Below are positions 16,139 through 27,913 of a stretch of DNA of 64,000 nt, in pieces (the first letter of the stretch is position 1; each line of letters begins with the position of its first letter). A program made the position numbers and the translations under genes. Source of the DNA: Massilia yuzhufengensis (lineage in GTDB: Bacteria; Pseudomonadota; Gammaproteobacteria; Burkholderiales; Burkholderiaceae_D). The notes beneath the pieces are model-generated. The model had not been told where the DNA came from. It did not search any database and was given only the letters and a program-made list of their open reading frames with translations. The DNA is taken from assembly GCF_900112225.1 (NCBI RefSeq), contig NZ_FOLD01000003.1, positions 186,001 to 250,000 of the forward strand. Direction: 5' to 3'.

Positions 16139-17152
16139 ATGACCGCTTCCGCTTCCCGCCCCGATTCCGATTCCTCCTCCCACCCAGGCGGCGCGCGCCT
16201 GCTTGCCGATATCGGCGGCACCAATGCCCGCTTCGCGCTGGAAACCGGGCCAGGGCGTTTCGAAGCGATCGAGGTGCTGTCCTGCCACGCCCACGATACC
16301 CTGGGCGACGCCATCGGCGCCTACCTGGCGCTGCCGCAGTCCGCCGCCCTGCACGGGGGCGTGCGCCATGCGGCCATTGCCATCGCCAACCCGGTCAGCG
16401 GCGACCAGGTGCGCATGACCAATCACCACTGGGCCTTCTCGATCGAGGCGCTGCGCCGCGAATGCGGGTTCGACACCCTGGTGGTGGTGAACGATTTCTC
16501 GGCGCTGGCGCGCTCGCTGCCCCACCTGGGCGAGCACAAGCGCCAGGTCGGCGGCGGCGCGCCGGAGTCCGATGCGCCGCTCGGCCTGCTGGGCGCCGGC
16601 ACCGGCCTGGGCGTTTCGGGCCTGGTTCCGGCGGGGCAGGGCTGGACCGCGCTGCGCAGCGAAGGCGGCCATGTCAGCTTCTCTCCGGTCAACGAGACCG
16701 AAGTCGCCATCCTCCAGTACGCCTGGCGCGAGTTCGAGCATGTCTCCAGCGAGCGCCTGTTGTCGGGCGCCGGCGTGGAACTGATCTACCGCGCGCTCGC
16801 CGAGCGCGCCGGCCGTCCCGGCAGCCTGGCGGCGCCGGAAATCTCGCGCCGCGCCTTGAGCGGCGAATGCGCGCTGTGCGACGCGGTGGTGGAAGCCTTC
16901 TGCGGCATGCTCGGCACCGCCGCCGGCAACCTGGCCATCACCCTCGGCGCCCAGGGCGGCGTGTATATCGGCGGCGGCATCGTGCCGCGCCTGGGCGAGC
17001 GCTTCGTGGCCTCGTCCTTCCGCAGCCGCTTCGAGCAGAAGGGCCGTTTCAGCGCCTACCTGGCGCAAGTGCCGACCTATGTGATCACGGCCGAGTACCC
17101 GGCCTTCCTCGGCGTGTCGGCGATTTTGTCGGAAAAACTGGACGCGGCTTGA
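16139..17152 (+). CDS. glk: Glucokinase (ROK-independent, Glk family)
   Basis: A 337-residue cytoplasmic enzyme that phosphorylates glucose with ATP to glucose 6-phosphate, feeding the Entner-Doudoroff or pentose phosphate routes. It shows the phosphate-1 motif [14 protein letters not shown] at residues 21-34, the catalytic base in VNDFSAL (Asp119), GAGTGLGV at 152-159 and EGGH at 175-178. The ATG at 16139 is chosen because the longer frame from 16049 would place three operator-like palindromes partly inside the gene. In Burkholderia the homologue is often fused to an RpiR/HexR regulator; here it stands alone. Regulation by a HexR-like repressor is suggested by three upstream palindromes. Confidence 0.93.
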   Translation: MTASASRPDSDSSSHPGGARLLADIGGTNARFALETGPGRFEAIEVLSCHAHDTLGDAIGAYLALPQSAALHGGVRHAAIAIANPVSGDQVRMTNHHWAFSIEALRRECGFDTLVVVNDFSALARSLPHLGEHKRQVGGGAPESDAPLGLLGAGTGLGVSGLVPAGQGWTALRSEGGHVSFSPVNETEVAILQYAWREFEHVSSERLLSGAGVELIYRALAERAGRPGSLAAPEISRRALSGECALCDAVVEAFCGMLGTAAGNLAITLGAQGGVYIGGGIVPRLGERFVASSFRSRFEQKGRFSAYLAQVPTYVITAEYPAFLGVSAILSEKLDAA

Positions 17153-17499
17153 CAAAATAGCGTCGCATCCCCGACGCGCCGCGGGCGGGGCTTGTCCGTT
17201 CGCCGGTTTTATCGGTTACAATGGTCCTCAATCGTCAGAAACGATGTCGTCCACGTGCGCCATCCGTCCAGCCTGAACGACCAACAGCTACCGCCCGCCT
17301 GGCACGCGGGCAGTCGTGGCGGGTACCAAACCCACCACCTTTTGTCAGTCCGGCGCATCCCGCCCGGGCCTACGGATCCAGATTTTGCACGCAGCACCTT
17401 TGCACCGCGGCTCATCCTGCCCGTGGCTGGCATCCCTGCTGCTACCCGATAACAGTTTTGTTTGATGTTCCTGCATGCGAAGCGTGACGACACCGCCAC
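17153..17499. other. Intergenic region between glk and scpB
   Basis: No gene recognised. A possible promoter has TTGTCC at 17192-17197 and TACAAT at 17217-17222 with a long 19-bp spacer, which would drive scpB from an untranslated leader of about 270 nt. Nothing else of note was found in the remaining sequence. Confidence 0.4.
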
Positions 17500-18246
17500 A
17501 TGAATACTGACGAGGCCAAGCGCGTCCTCGAGGCCGCCCTGCTGTGCGCGCGCGAGCCCATGACGATCCACGGCATGAGGAAGCTGTTCGCCGAGGTCGA
17601 CAGCAACGGGCGCCAGCTCAATGCCGGCGTCGGTTCCGACACGATCAAGATTTTGCTGGAAGAATTGCGCCAGGACTGGCAGGGGCGCGGCATCGAAGTC
17701 GTCAGCCTGGCCTCCGGCTGGCGCTTCCAGAGCCGGCCCGAGATGAAGCCTTACCTCGACCGCCTGGCGCCCGAGAAGCCGCCCAAGTATTCGCGCGCCA
17801 CGCTCGAGACGCTGGCGATCATCGCCTACCGCCAGCCGGTGACGCGCGGCGACATCGAAGAGATCCGCGGCGTGGCCGTGAACTCGCAGACGGTCAAGAT
17901 GCTCGAAGACCGTGGCTGGATCGACGTGGTCGGCCACCGCGAGGTAGTGGGGCGCCCGGCGCTGCTGGGAACGACGAAGCAGTTTCTCGACGACCTGGGC
18001 CTGGCCTCGCTGTCGCAACTGCCGCCGCTGCAGGCGGTGGCCGACGGACCGGACAGCCGCAGCCTGGAAGCGCTGGAAGCGGCACTGAAAGAAAACTTTG
18101 ACAAGGCGGACGCGGCAGCGCACGCCGACGAGACAGACACTGCGACCGGCGCCGAGCCTGTCGAAGTCCCGATTTTTGACCAGGAAACGGCATCTGCCGC
18201 TGGGCCGGGTCAGCACAATAAAGATACGAACGATGAATCCAACTGA
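17500..18246 (+). CDS. scpB: Segregation and condensation protein B
   Basis: A 248-residue protein that partners ScpA and SMC in the bacterial condensin complex for chromosome compaction and segregation. The conserved core spans about residues 1-180: two winged helices with [32 protein letters not shown]-type sequence, then [18 protein letters not shown]. The last 60 residues are acidic and probably disordered. ATG 17500 has only a weak ribosome site but gives the full first winged helix. The 3' end overlaps the next gene by 14 bp. Confidence 0.93.
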   Translation: MNTDEAKRVLEAALLCAREPMTIHGMRKLFAEVDSNGRQLNAGVGSDTIKILLEELRQDWQGRGIEVVSLASGWRFQSRPEMKPYLDRLAPEKPPKYSRATLETLAIIAYRQPVTRGDIEEIRGVAVNSQTVKMLEDRGWIDVVGHREVVGRPALLGTTKQFLDDLGLASLSQLPPLQAVADGPDSRSLEALEAALKENFDKADAAAHADETDTATGAEPVEVPIFDQETASAAGPGQHNKDTNDESN

Positions 18247-20131
18247 ACCGAACGACAAGCCTGTCGACGCCCTCGACGCCGCGGCCAAGCCGAAACGCAC
18301 CCGCAAGCCCGCCGCCGTCGCCGACGTCGCGCAAGGCGCAGCGCCGGAAGCGGCAGCCAAGCCCAAGCGCACCCGCAAGGCCGCCGCCGACGCGCCGGCC
18401 GCTGCCGCCGACGCCGCCGCCGAGCCGGTCGCCAAGGCCCGCAAGCCGCGCGCCGCCAAGCCGGTTGCCCTTGAGGCCGCGCCCGCCGCCGCGCCTGAAG
18501 CCGCCGCCGCAGCGCCCGCCGCCGCCGCCGCTCCGGAAGGCGAGCAGCGCAAGCCGCGCGGCCCGCGCCAGATGCGCGAAAAGCGCCAGGAACGCGAAGC
18601 GCACCAGCAGCTGCGCGCTGCCGAGACCGCCGAAGCGGCCCCGCTGGAAGCCGGCCAGCCGGCCGATGCCGAGGGCGAAGCCGGACGCGAAACGCGCGAA
18701 CCGCGCCAGCGCGGCCAGCAAAAGCAGGGCAAGCGTCCCCAGCAGGGGCAGCCTGGCCAGCCGGGCGCGCAAGCCGGCCGCCAGCAGGGCAAGGGCGGCA
18801 AGCCGCAGCAGGGCCGGCCGCAGGGCAAGCCTGGCGCCAAGGGCAATGAAGCCGACGCCGTGTTCTCCTTCGTCACCTCGGACGATTTCGACGCCACCGA
18901 AGGCGGCCGTGGCCAGCAGCCGGCCAAGGCCGTGCGGCGCGACCTGACCGCCGACGACGACGCGCCGAAACTGCACAAGGTGCTGGCCGAAGCCGGCCTC
19001 GGTTCGCGCCGCGACATGGAAGACCTGATCGTCGCCGGCCGCGTGTCGGTCAATGGCGAGCCGGCCCACATCGGCCAGCGCATCCTGCCGACCGATGCGG
19101 TGCGCATCAATGGCAAGCTGATCCAACGCCGCGTCAACAGCAGCAAGCCGCCGCGCGTGCTGGTGTACCACAAGCCGGCCGGCGAGATCGTCAGCCACGA
19201 CGATCCGGAAGGCCGTCCATCGGTGTTCGACCGCCTGCCGACCATGAAGACCGGCAAGTGGCTGGCCGTGGGGCGCCTCGACTTCAATACCGAAGGCCTG
19301 CTGCTGTTTACCACTTCGGGTGACCTGGCTAACCGCCTGATGCACCCGCGCTACAACATCGACCGCGAATATGCGGTGCGCACCCTGGGCGAGCTGGAAG
19401 AAGGCATGCGCCAGAAGCTGCTCGCCGGCGTCGAGCTCGAAGACGGCCTGGCCTCGTTCACCAAAGTCCAGGACGGCGGCGGCGAAGGCATCAATAAATG
19501 GTACCGCGTGGTGATCGGCGAAGGCCGCAACCGCGAAGTGCGCCGCATGTTCGAGGCGGTCGGCCTGACCGTCTCGCGCCTGATCCGTACCCGCTACGGC
19601 GCCATGACCCTGCCGACCGCCCTCAAGCGCGGCCGCTGGGAAGAGCTGGAAGAAAACGACGTGCGTTCGCTGATGACGGCCTTCGGCGTCGAGAAGAAGG
19701 GCGCAGCCCCTGAGCAGGGCAGGGGCGGCAAGGGCGGCGGCAAGCCGCACGGCGGCCCGCGCAATAACAGCGACGATAGCCGCCGCAGCGACGGCAACCG
19801 CATCGACCGCGCCGACGCCAACCGCAACGTCGACCCGTTCGGGCCGCCGGTGGCGCGGGTCGGTGGCCGTCCGCAAGGGCAGGGCCCGGCCGGCTTCGGC
19901 GGCGGCCAGGGCGGCCGTCCTCAGGGGGGTGGCGGTGGCGCCGGCGGCGGCAAGGGCCGTGGCGGCAACCCGAACAGCTTCGCCAACAAGCAGGGCAGCA
20001 GCAGCCGGCCGAAGCAGCCCGATCCGCTGCAGACCACCTTCGGCTTCGCCGGCACCGGCGGTGGACGCCGTGGCGGCCAGGGTCCGCGTGGTTCCGAGCA
20101 CGGCCTGCCGCGGCGCGGCCGCCGCGGCTAA
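18233..20131 (+). CDS. rluB: 23S rRNA pseudouridine synthase, RluB type, with long low-complexity tails
   Basis: A 632-residue protein. An Ala/Lys/Arg/Gln-rich N-terminal tail (1-240) includes two copies of [10 protein letters not shown] near residues 17-25 and 41-49. It is followed by an S4 RNA-binding domain (about 245-300) and an RsuA/RluB-type catalytic domain with GRLDFNTEG (Asp350 the likely nucleophile) and [16 protein letters not shown] Gly/Arg/Asn-rich C-terminal tail covers about 490-632. E. coli RluB, about 290 residues, modifies U2605 of 23S rRNA; the core here matches it. The start at 18233 (ATG) overlaps scpB by 14 bp, so coupling is likely. The longer frame from 18098 is a shadow within scpB. 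Confidence 0.92.
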   Translation: MNPTEPNDKPVDALDAAAKPKRTRKPAAVADVAQGAAPEAAAKPKRTRKAAADAPAAAADAAAEPVAKARKPRAAKPVALEAAPAAAPEAAAAAPAAAAAPEGEQRKPRGPRQMREKRQEREAHQQLRAAETAEAAPLEAGQPADAEGEAGRETREPRQRGQQKQGKRPQQGQPGQPGAQAGRQQGKGGKPQQGRPQGKPGAKGNEADAVFSFVTSDDFDATEGGRGQQPAKAVRRDLTADDDAPKLHKVLAEAGLGSRRDMEDLIVAGRVSVNGEPAHIGQRILPTDAVRINGKLIQRRVNSSKPPRVLVYHKPAGEIVSHDDPEGRPSVFDRLPTMKTGKWLAVGRLDFNTEGLLLFTTSGDLANRLMHPRYNIDREYAVRTLGELEEGMRQKLLAGVELEDGLASFTKVQDGGGEGINKWYRVVIGEGRNREVRRMFEAVGLTVSRLIRTRYGAMTLPTALKRGRWEELEENDVRSLMTAFGVEKKGAAPEQGRGGKGGGKPHGGPRNNSDDSRRSDGNRIDRADANRNVDPFGPPVARVGGRPQGQGPAGFGGGQGGRPQGGGGGAGGGKGRGGNPNSFANKQGSSSRPKQPDPLQTTFGFAGTGGGRRGGQGPRGSEHGLPRRGRRG

Positions 20132-20285
20132 GCTTGGCGGGGCAGGCGGCGCACGCGCGAGAGAAATTTCCGCGGCGCCGGGCACGCGATGCGGCAATGC
20201 CGTAGAATGCAGCCCATGCCCTGATGTGGTCATCCTGCCAACTGTTGCTTTTTGCTCTATTCTCTGGTCATTTTTGGCCCGGCGA
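20132..20285. other. Intergenic region after rluB
   Basis: No gene seen. It contains short GC-rich inverted sequences but no convincing terminator with a T run; the promoter of the rimP operon follows at 20286. Confidence 0.4.
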
Positions 20286-20314
20286 TTGCGAGAGAGGCAG
20301 TATCACTGTATAAT
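20286..20314 (+). promoter_or_regulatory. Sigma-70 promoter of rimP-nusA-infB
   Basis: TTGCGA (20286-20291), 17-bp spacer, TATAAT (20309-20314): near-consensus spacing and a perfect -10. Transcription would start about 20321, leaving a leader of about 130 nt before rimP. Confidence 0.75.
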
Positions 20315-20386
20315 TTGCAGCCTAATCGAAGTTCTTCCCATTATTTTTTTGGTGCAAGTGCTTTCATCTGGTTGGGTTGTAAATAC

Positions 20387-20417
20387 AAAAAGATGGGCAG
20401 ATGCCCATTTTTTTTTT
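20387..20417 (+). terminator. Leader terminator between promoter and rimP
   Basis: ATGGGC (20393-20398), loop AGAT, GCCCAT (20403-20408), flanked by an A run (20387-20391) and ten T (20408-20417). It is a complete intrinsic terminator 33 nt before the rimP start and inside the predicted transcript. It may set readthrough into the nusA operon. Confidence 0.8.
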
Positions 20418-20450
20418 GGTAAATCGTTTTAGAAGCCCTGGAGAAGTGCC

Positions 20451-22501
<2,051 letters not shown>

Positions 22502-22547
22502 TTTGCAAATCTTTATCATCTCCGCGACACATAGAAAAGAGGACTGA

Positions 22548-25385
22548 ATGGCGAGTAACAACGTAGCCCAATTTGCCACCGAACTGAAGATGCCTGCAGA
22601 CCTGCTGCTGACGCAGCTGCGCTCGGCCGGCGTCGAAAAAAGTTCGACGTCAGATCCCTTGTCAAAGGATGATAAGGACAAGCTGCTGAACCACCTGCGC
22701 CGTACCCACGGCGCAGCGGAATCGACCGAAAAGAAAAAGATCACGGTGACCCGCAAGGAAACCACCGAGATCAAGCAGGCCGACTCGAGCGGCAAATCGC
22801 GCACCATCCAGGTGGAAGTGCGCAAGAAGCGCACCTTCGTGCAGCGCGACGACCCTGTCGCGGCGCCGAAAGTGGAAGCCGAACCGGTGATCGATGCCGC
22901 CGAACTGGCGCGCCGCGAGGAAGACGCGCGCCGCCAGACCGAGCTGATCGCCCGCCAGGAAGCGGACCTGCGTGAAAAGCAGGATCGCCTGGCCAAGCTT
23001 GAAGCGGAAGAGGCTGCCCAAGCCAAGGTCGCCGAAGAGCAGGCCAAGCGCGAAGCGGCCGAGCAGAGCAAGCGTGACGCCGCTGCCCAGGCAGCTGCGG
23101 CCGCCGCCGCTGCCGCCACCGCCGCCACCGGCGCCGCCGACGAGAAGGCCCAGGCCGCCGCCGCGGAAGCCAAGAAGCGTTCCGAGGACGCCACCCGCGA
23201 AGCCGCCGAGCGCGCTGCCGCGACCGAGAAGGCGCGCAAGGCCGTGGCCGACGAAGTCGCCCAGATCAAGCTCATGATGAGCCAACCGCGCCGCGTCATC
23301 AAGGCGCCGGAACCGGTCGCCAAGCCGGCCGCCCCTGCTGCCCCGACCGGTACCCTGCACAAGCCAGCGACCACCGACAAGAAGCCGGGCGAGGTCAAGA
23401 AAGCCGACGACAAGAAGCCGGGCGACAAGAAATCGATCAAGTCGGCCAATGTGTCGTCGACCTGGTCGGACGACGCCAAGAAGCGCGGCGCACCGAGCGG
23501 CCCGAAAGGCCGTGGCGGCCCGAGCACCGGTACCGGCCGTGACGGCTGGCGCAGCGGTGGCCGTAGTGGTGGCCGCCGTTCGCACAGCGATGACCGCGAA
23601 ACCAATTTCCAGGCGCCGACCGAAGCCATCGTCAAGGACGTCCACGTGCCGGAGACCATCACGGTCGCCGAACTGGCGCACAAGATGTCGGTGAAGGCAT
23701 CGGAAGTCATCAAGCAACTGATGAAGCTGGGCCAGATGTGCACCATCAACCAGGTGCTGGACCAGGAAACCGCGATGATCCTCGTGGAAGAAATGGGCCA
23801 CAAGGCATTCGCGGCTGCCGAGGACGATCCGGAAGCGCTGCTGGCCGACCAGGGCGAGCACGCCGAGTTCGAATCGACGTCGCGCGCCCCGGTGGTGACC
23901 GTCATGGGTCACGTCGACCATGGTAAAACCTCGCTGCTGGATTACATCCGCCGCGCCAAGGTGGCGTCGGGCGAAGCCGGCGGCATTACCCAGCACATCG
24001 GTGCATACCACGTGGATACCCCGCGCGGCATGATTACCTTCCTGGATACCCCGGGCCACGAGGCGTTCACCGCCATGCGTGCCCGTGGCGCCAAGGCCAC
24101 CGACATCGTCATCCTGGTGGTGGCGGGGGACGACGGCGTGATGCCGCAAACGAAGGAAGCAATTGCCCACGCAAAAGCTGCTGGCGTGCCGCTGGTAGTC
24201 GCGATCAACAAGATGGACAAGCCGGGTGCGAATGCCGACCGCGTGACGCAGGAACTGGTCACCGAAGGCGTGGTGCCGGAAGAATACGGTGGCGAATCGC
24301 CATTCGTGCCGGTGTCGGCCAAGATGGGTACCGGTATCGACGACCTGCTGGAACAAGTGCTGCTGCAGGCCGAAGTGCTGGAACTCAAAGCCCCGACCGA
24401 AGCGCCGGCACGCGGCCTGGTGGTCGAAGCGCGCCTCGACAAGGGCAAGGGCCCGGTCGCGACGATCCTGGTGCAGTCGGGTACCCTCAAGCGCGGCGAC
24501 GTCGTGCTGGCCGGTTCCTCGTTCGGCCGCGTCCGTGCGATGCTGGACGAAAACGGCAAGCCGATCGCTAGCGCGGGTCCATCGATCCCGGTCGAGATCC
24601 AGGGCCTGACCGAAGTGCCGAGCGCCGGTGAAGAAGTAATGGTCATGGCCGACGAGCGCAAGGCGCGTGAAATCGCCCTGTTCCGTCAAGGTAAGTTCCG
24701 CGACGTCAAGCTGGCCAAGCAACAGGCCGCCAAGCTGGAGAACATGTTCGACCAGATGGCCGAAGGCGAAGTCAAGAACCTGCCGCTCATCGTCAAGACC
24801 GATGTGCAGGGTTCGCAGGAAGCGCTGGTCGGTTCGCTGCAGAAGCTGTCGACCTCGGAAGTGCGGGTCCAGATCGTCCACGCGGCGGTCGGCGGCATCA
24901 CCGAATCGGACGTCAACCTGGCAGTGGCCTCGAAGGCAGTCATCATCGGCTTCAACGCCCGTGCCGACGGCCAGGCCCGCAAGCTGGCGGAAGCCAACGG
25001 CGTCGACATCCGTTACTACAGCATCATTTACGATGCGATCGACGAGATCAAGACCGCACTGTCGGGCATGCTGGCTCCGGAAAAGCGCGAGACCATCACC
25101 GGCCAGGTCGAGATTCGCCAGGTCATCCTGGTCTCGAAAGTCGGCGCGATCGCGGGCTGCCTGGTCACCGATGGCGTGGTCAAGCGTTCGTCCTCGGTCC
25201 GCCTGCTGCGCAACAACATCGTTGTGTGGACCGGCGAGATCGACTCGCTCAAGCGCTTCAAGGACGACGCGAAAGAAGTCCGCGCCGGCCTCGAGTGCGG
25301 CCTGTCGCTGAAGAACATGAACGAAATCCAGGTCGGCGACGTGCTGGAAGTGTTCGAAGTGACCGAAGTGGCGCGTACGCTGTAA
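22548..25385 (+). CDS. infB: Translation initiation factor IF-2
   Basis: A 945-residue GTPase that places initiator fMet-tRNA on the ribosome. An IF2-N domain lies at the N-terminus, followed by a long Lys/Glu/Ala-rich linker (about 50-360) with Ala and Gly runs. A second IF2-N segment spans about 365-425 ([20 protein letters not shown]). The G domain starts with GHVDHGKT at 454-461, then DTPGHE and NKMDKP. The C-terminal tRNA-binding domains end at the stop. It lies 46 bp after nusA in the same operon. Linker length and composition are usual for large IF-2. Confidence 0.97.
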   Translation: MASNNVAQFATELKMPADLLLTQLRSAGVEKSSTSDPLSKDDKDKLLNHLRRTHGAAESTEKKKITVTRKETTEIKQADSSGKSRTIQVEVRKKRTFVQRDDPVAAPKVEAEPVIDAAELARREEDARRQTELIARQEADLREKQDRLAKLEAEEAAQAKVAEEQAKREAAEQSKRDAAAQAAAAAAAAATAATGAADEKAQAAAAEAKKRSEDATREAAERAAATEKARKAVADEVAQIKLMMSQPRRVIKAPEPVAKPAAPAAPTGTLHKPATTDKKPGEVKKADDKKPGDKKSIKSANVSSTWSDDAKKRGAPSGPKGRGGPSTGTGRDGWRSGGRSGGRRSHSDDRETNFQAPTEAIVKDVHVPETITVAELAHKMSVKASEVIKQLMKLGQMCTINQVLDQETAMILVEEMGHKAFAAAEDDPEALLADQGEHAEFESTSRAPVVTVMGHVDHGKTSLLDYIRRAKVASGEAGGITQHIGAYHVDTPRGMITFLDTPGHEAFTAMRARGAKATDIVILVVAGDDGVMPQTKEAIAHAKAAGVPLVVAINKMDKPGANADRVTQELVTEGVVPEEYGGESPFVPVSAKMGTGIDDLLEQVLLQAEVLELKAPTEAPARGLVVEARLDKGKGPVATILVQSGTLKRGDVVLAGSSFGRVRAMLDENGKPIASAGPSIPVEIQGLTEVPSAGEEVMVMADERKAREIALFRQGKFRDVKLAKQQAAKLENMFDQMAEGEVKNLPLIVKTDVQGSQEALVGSLQKLSTSEVRVQIVHAAVGGITESDVNLAVASKAVIIGFNARADGQARKLAEANGVDIRYYSIIYDAIDEIKTALSGMLAPEKRETITGQVEIRQVILVSKVGAIAGCLVTDGVVKRSSSVRLLRNNIVVWTGEIDSLKRFKDDAKEVRAGLECGLSLKNMNEIQVGDVLEVFEVTEVARTL

Positions 25386-25408
25386 TCCACGCACTTGGCG
25401 TACCATGG

Positions 25409-25463
25409 GGGCCAGGACGCTTCGCGGCGAATGCCGCGGGGGGGCCTGGCCCTTGTTTTATTT
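25409..25463 (+). terminator. Candidate terminator after infB
   Basis: Outer arms GGGCCAGG (25409-25416) and CCTGGCCC (25445-25452) enclose an inner hairpin CGCGGC-GAAT-GCCGCG (25423-25438). The structure is followed by TTGTTTTATTT. The interrupted T run makes it less certain than a classic terminator. It would separate infB from rbfA. Confidence 0.55.
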
Positions 25464-25509
25464 AGATGCTGGACGCGGGCGCCATTTGTGGGCCCCCAGC
25501 CCTAAGACC

Positions 25510-25612
25510 GTCGTACCGGCGAAGGCCGGTACCCAATTGCCATGCGCAGCCGCTGGCTTCACGCACAGGCGGTAAGCACGCAAAATTGGGTCCCGGCCTG
25601 CGCCGGGACGAC
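25510..25612. repeat. REPIN-like inverted pair of extragenic palindromes, copy 1
   Basis: A 29-nt arm (25510-25538, GTCGTACCGGCGAAGGCCGG...) is repeated in inverse at 25584-25612, with 45 nt between. The arms differ at three positions, two of which are paired changes keeping the short hairpin inside each arm (ACCGGC/GCCGGT versus CCCGGC/GCCGGG). Each arm can fold alone and the pair can fold together. The same family occurs at 29821-29914. Confidence 0.8.
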
Positions 25613-25695
25613 GACTCATCGTTTGGTGGCCGGAAATCGCGCTACCGTGTGCGCGAGCACGTTAAAACACACAAGAACAACACAGGCAGTAAATC

Positions 25696-26097
25696 ATGGC
25701 AAAACACAGCAAAAGCATCCCCCAGCGCGGCCTGCGCGTCGCCGACCAGATCCAGAAAGACCTCTCGGAACTGATCGCCTACGAACTCAAGGACCCACGC
25801 GTTGGCATGGTCACCATCAGTGAAGTCCAGCTGACCCCCGACTACGCCCACGCCAAGGTTTTCTTCACCCTGCTGAAAGACAGCAAGGAAGAGATCAAGC
25901 TCACCCTCGAGGGCCTCACCAAGGCCTCCGGCTACCTGCGCAACCTGCTCGGCAAGCGCCTGCACATCCATACGCTGCCGGCGCTGCACTTCGTGCACGA
26001 TACGTCGACCTCGCGCGGGCTGGCGATGTCGGCCCTGATCGACCAGGCCAACGCCACGCGCGCGGCCGACGCGGACGACCCGTCGGATACAGAGTGA
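25696..26097 (+). CDS. rbfA: Ribosome-binding factor A
   Basis: A 133-residue 30S assembly factor with a KH-like fold, needed for 16S rRNA 5'-end maturation and cold growth. It has the family core [14 protein letters not shown] and the segment [25 protein letters not shown]. The stop overlaps the truB GTG start by three bases (GTGA). It lies 310 bp after infB, beyond a terminator-like hairpin and a REPIN-like repeat, so it may have its own promoter, which I could not locate. Confidence 0.95.
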   Translation: MAKHSKSIPQRGLRVADQIQKDLSELIAYELKDPRVGMVTISEVQLTPDYAHAKVFFTLLKDSKEEIKLTLEGLTKASGYLRNLLGKRLHIHTLPALHFVHDTSTSRGLAMSALIDQANATRAADADDPSDTE

Positions 26098-27020
26098 ACG
26101 CACGGCCTCCGAAAAAGCCGCGCGACCTGGTCGACGGCGTCCTCTTGCTCGACAAGCCGGTCGGCCTGTCGTCGAACGACGCCCTGATCAAGGCGAAGCG
26201 CGTGCTCAACGCCAAGAAGGCCGGCCACACCGGCACGCTCGACCCGTTCGCCACCGGCCTGCTGCCGCTGTGCTTCGGGGAAGCGACCAAGTTCTCGCAA
26301 GACTTGCTGGAAGCCGACAAGACCTACGAAGCGACCGTGCACCTGGGCATCATGACGACCACCGGCGACACCGAGGGCGAGCTCATCGAGCAGCGCGAGG
26401 TCGACGTGACGCGCGAGCAGATCGAGGCGGCGCTGGCGCGTTTTCGCGGACCCATCTTCCAGGTCCCGCCGATGTACTCCGCGCTCAAGCGCGACGGCAA
26501 GGCCCTGTACGAATACGCGCGCGAAGGCATTACGCTGGAGCGCGACGCGCGCCCGGTGACGATCCACGGCCTGTCGCTGGTCGACTATACGGCGCCTTTC
26601 CTGAAGATCCTGGTTACCTGCAGCAAGGGGACCTACGTACGCGTGCTGGGCGAAGACATCGGCGCGGCGCTCGGCGTCGGCGCCCACCTGAACGCGCTGC
26701 GCCGCATCCAGGTCGGGCCCTTGTCGATCGAGAAAATGATTTCGCTGGAAGACCTGCAGGCCCACGCCGAGCCGCTGTCGCTGCTGGCCCCGGTCGACGC
26801 CTTGCTGGCCAGCTTCCCGGCGGTCGAGCTCACGCCTGAACTGGCCAAGCGCTTCCTGAACGGCCAGCGCCTGGCGCTGGGCAAGGAAGAGGTGAGGGTG
26901 CCGGCCGAGCTGGGCCGGGTGCGGGTCTACCATGACGGCAAGCTGCTGGGCACGGCGAACCTGCAGGAATACGCGATCCTGGCGCCGGAGCGCCTGATCG
27001 CGGCGCCGCAAACAGCCTGA
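26094..27020 (+). CDS. truB: tRNA pseudouridine(55) synthase
   Basis: A 308-residue enzyme that makes pseudouridine 55 in the T loop of tRNAs. It has [12 protein letters not shown] near residues 17-28 and the catalytic motif [15 protein letters not shown] (Asp50), then KTYEAT and a C-terminal PUA-like part. It begins with GTG at 26094, overlapping rbfA; this start gives the family N-terminus exactly. Confidence 0.96.
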   Translation: MNARPPKKPRDLVDGVLLLDKPVGLSSNDALIKAKRVLNAKKAGHTGTLDPFATGLLPLCFGEATKFSQDLLEADKTYEATVHLGIMTTTGDTEGELIEQREVDVTREQIEAALARFRGPIFQVPPMYSALKRDGKALYEYAREGITLERDARPVTIHGLSLVDYTAPFLKILVTCSKGTYVRVLGEDIGAALGVGAHLNALRRIQVGPLSIEKMISLEDLQAHAEPLSLLAPVDALLASFPAVELTPELAKRFLNGQRLALGKEEVRVPAELGRVRVYHDGKLLGTANLQEYAILAPERLIAAPQTA

Positions 27021-27032
27021 TTATTTCCTTGG

Positions 27033-27060
27033 AAGCAATAATGCGCTAGTATTATTGCTT
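27033..27060 (+). repeat. AT-rich perfect hairpin between truB and the next gene
   Basis: AAGCAATAAT (27033-27042), loop GCGCTAGT, ATTATTGCTT (27051-27060). The 10-bp stem is perfect but has only two GC pairs and no clean T run, so it is either a weak terminator of truB or a regulatory dyad for the gene starting at 27078. Confidence 0.5.
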
Positions 27061-27077
27061 TATATTCAAGGATCAGC

Positions 27078-27617
27078 ATGCGCCTCTTTCTTGCCCTCGT
27101 TTTCGCCTCGCTCGCGTCTACCTGCCTGGCCGCGGATGATCCCAAGCAGGCCACGGCCGAGCGCCTGGTCGCGCTGCTCCAGATCGACGAGCTGTACCAG
27201 GACGTCGCCGCCGCCTGCAGCGGCCGGATCGACCTGCCAGGGGAATTACGCAAGACCTGGGAAGCGAACCGCCAGCATTACGCGGGGCTGTCGCCGGCGT
27301 CCGCCTACTGGCCGGAGGCTGAGGCACTGTACGCCAGCTACCGCGCCGAAGTGTGCGCCGGCAATACGGCTGAAGCGGCCAGGAAAATCTATGCGAAGGT
27401 CTTCGCGACCCGGCTAAGCCAGGCTGAGATGGAGGGCGCCGTGGCGGCGCAGGATACGCCCGAGGGCAGGGCGCTCCAGGCCGCCGTCCGCGAGGCCGCC
27501 CGGCTGCTGTCGCTCTACCAGGTGGAGGAACAGGAACGCGCCATCGCCGCGGCCGGGCAGCGCTACCGCGAGCGTGTGCGGGAACTGGCGGCGCGCCACA
27601 AGGCGAACCCGCGCTAG
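27078..27617 (+). CDS. Exported protein, possible DUF2059-like, function unknown
   Basis: A 179-residue protein with a clear signal peptide (residues 1-18, ending LASTCLA). The mature part is helical and charged, with two Cys (in AACSGRI and AEVCAGN) that could pair in the periplasm. The pattern of a repeated short helical unit, ending in a Glu/Arg-rich helix, recalls DUF2059 proteins, but I am not sure. The ATG at 27078 follows AAGGA. The stop lies inside a hairpin (27611-27642). Confidence 0.7.
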   Translation: MRLFLALVFASLASTCLAADDPKQATAERLVALLQIDELYQDVAAACSGRIDLPGELRKTWEANRQHYAGLSPASAYWPEAEALYASYRAEVCAGNTAEAARKIYAKVFATRLSQAEMEGAVAAQDTPEGRALQAAVREAARLLSLYQVEEQERAIAAAGQRYRERVRELAARHKANPR

Positions 27618-27913
27618 TTTCACGAAGGCCTTGAAATAGCGCAAACCGCCCCTATATTGCTCACTGGTCCGGAACCGGCAGCGACACGCTGCCTGGCGGC
27701 GTCCGGGCTGTCATCACTCTTCAATATTGCGCCGCTATCATCGCTGGAATGCTCCGGCGGGGCAATTCGATCAGATTTCCGGCCTTTTCCCGTTGTTGCA
27801 GAGCAGCAGGGGGGCATAAGCATGCTATAGTAGCGGGTTACGGAAATCGGTATTGCGCACCATTCATCGATACCGTGTCCATCCATCACGCAACATTCAC
27901 TGTTGAAACTCAT

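Noticed and set aside
22662-25406. 914-codon minus-strand frame opposite infB
   Set aside because: Antisense shadow; infB is certain from its G-domain motifs.
27611-27642. Hairpin overlapping the stop codon of the small exported protein as a terminator
   Set aside because: The stem is good but no T run follows it on the plus strand.
27826-27831. TATAGT as part of the typA promoter
   Set aside because: No -35-like hexamer at 16-18 bp; the nearest TTGCAG is 24 bp away, so I only mention it in the typA entry.
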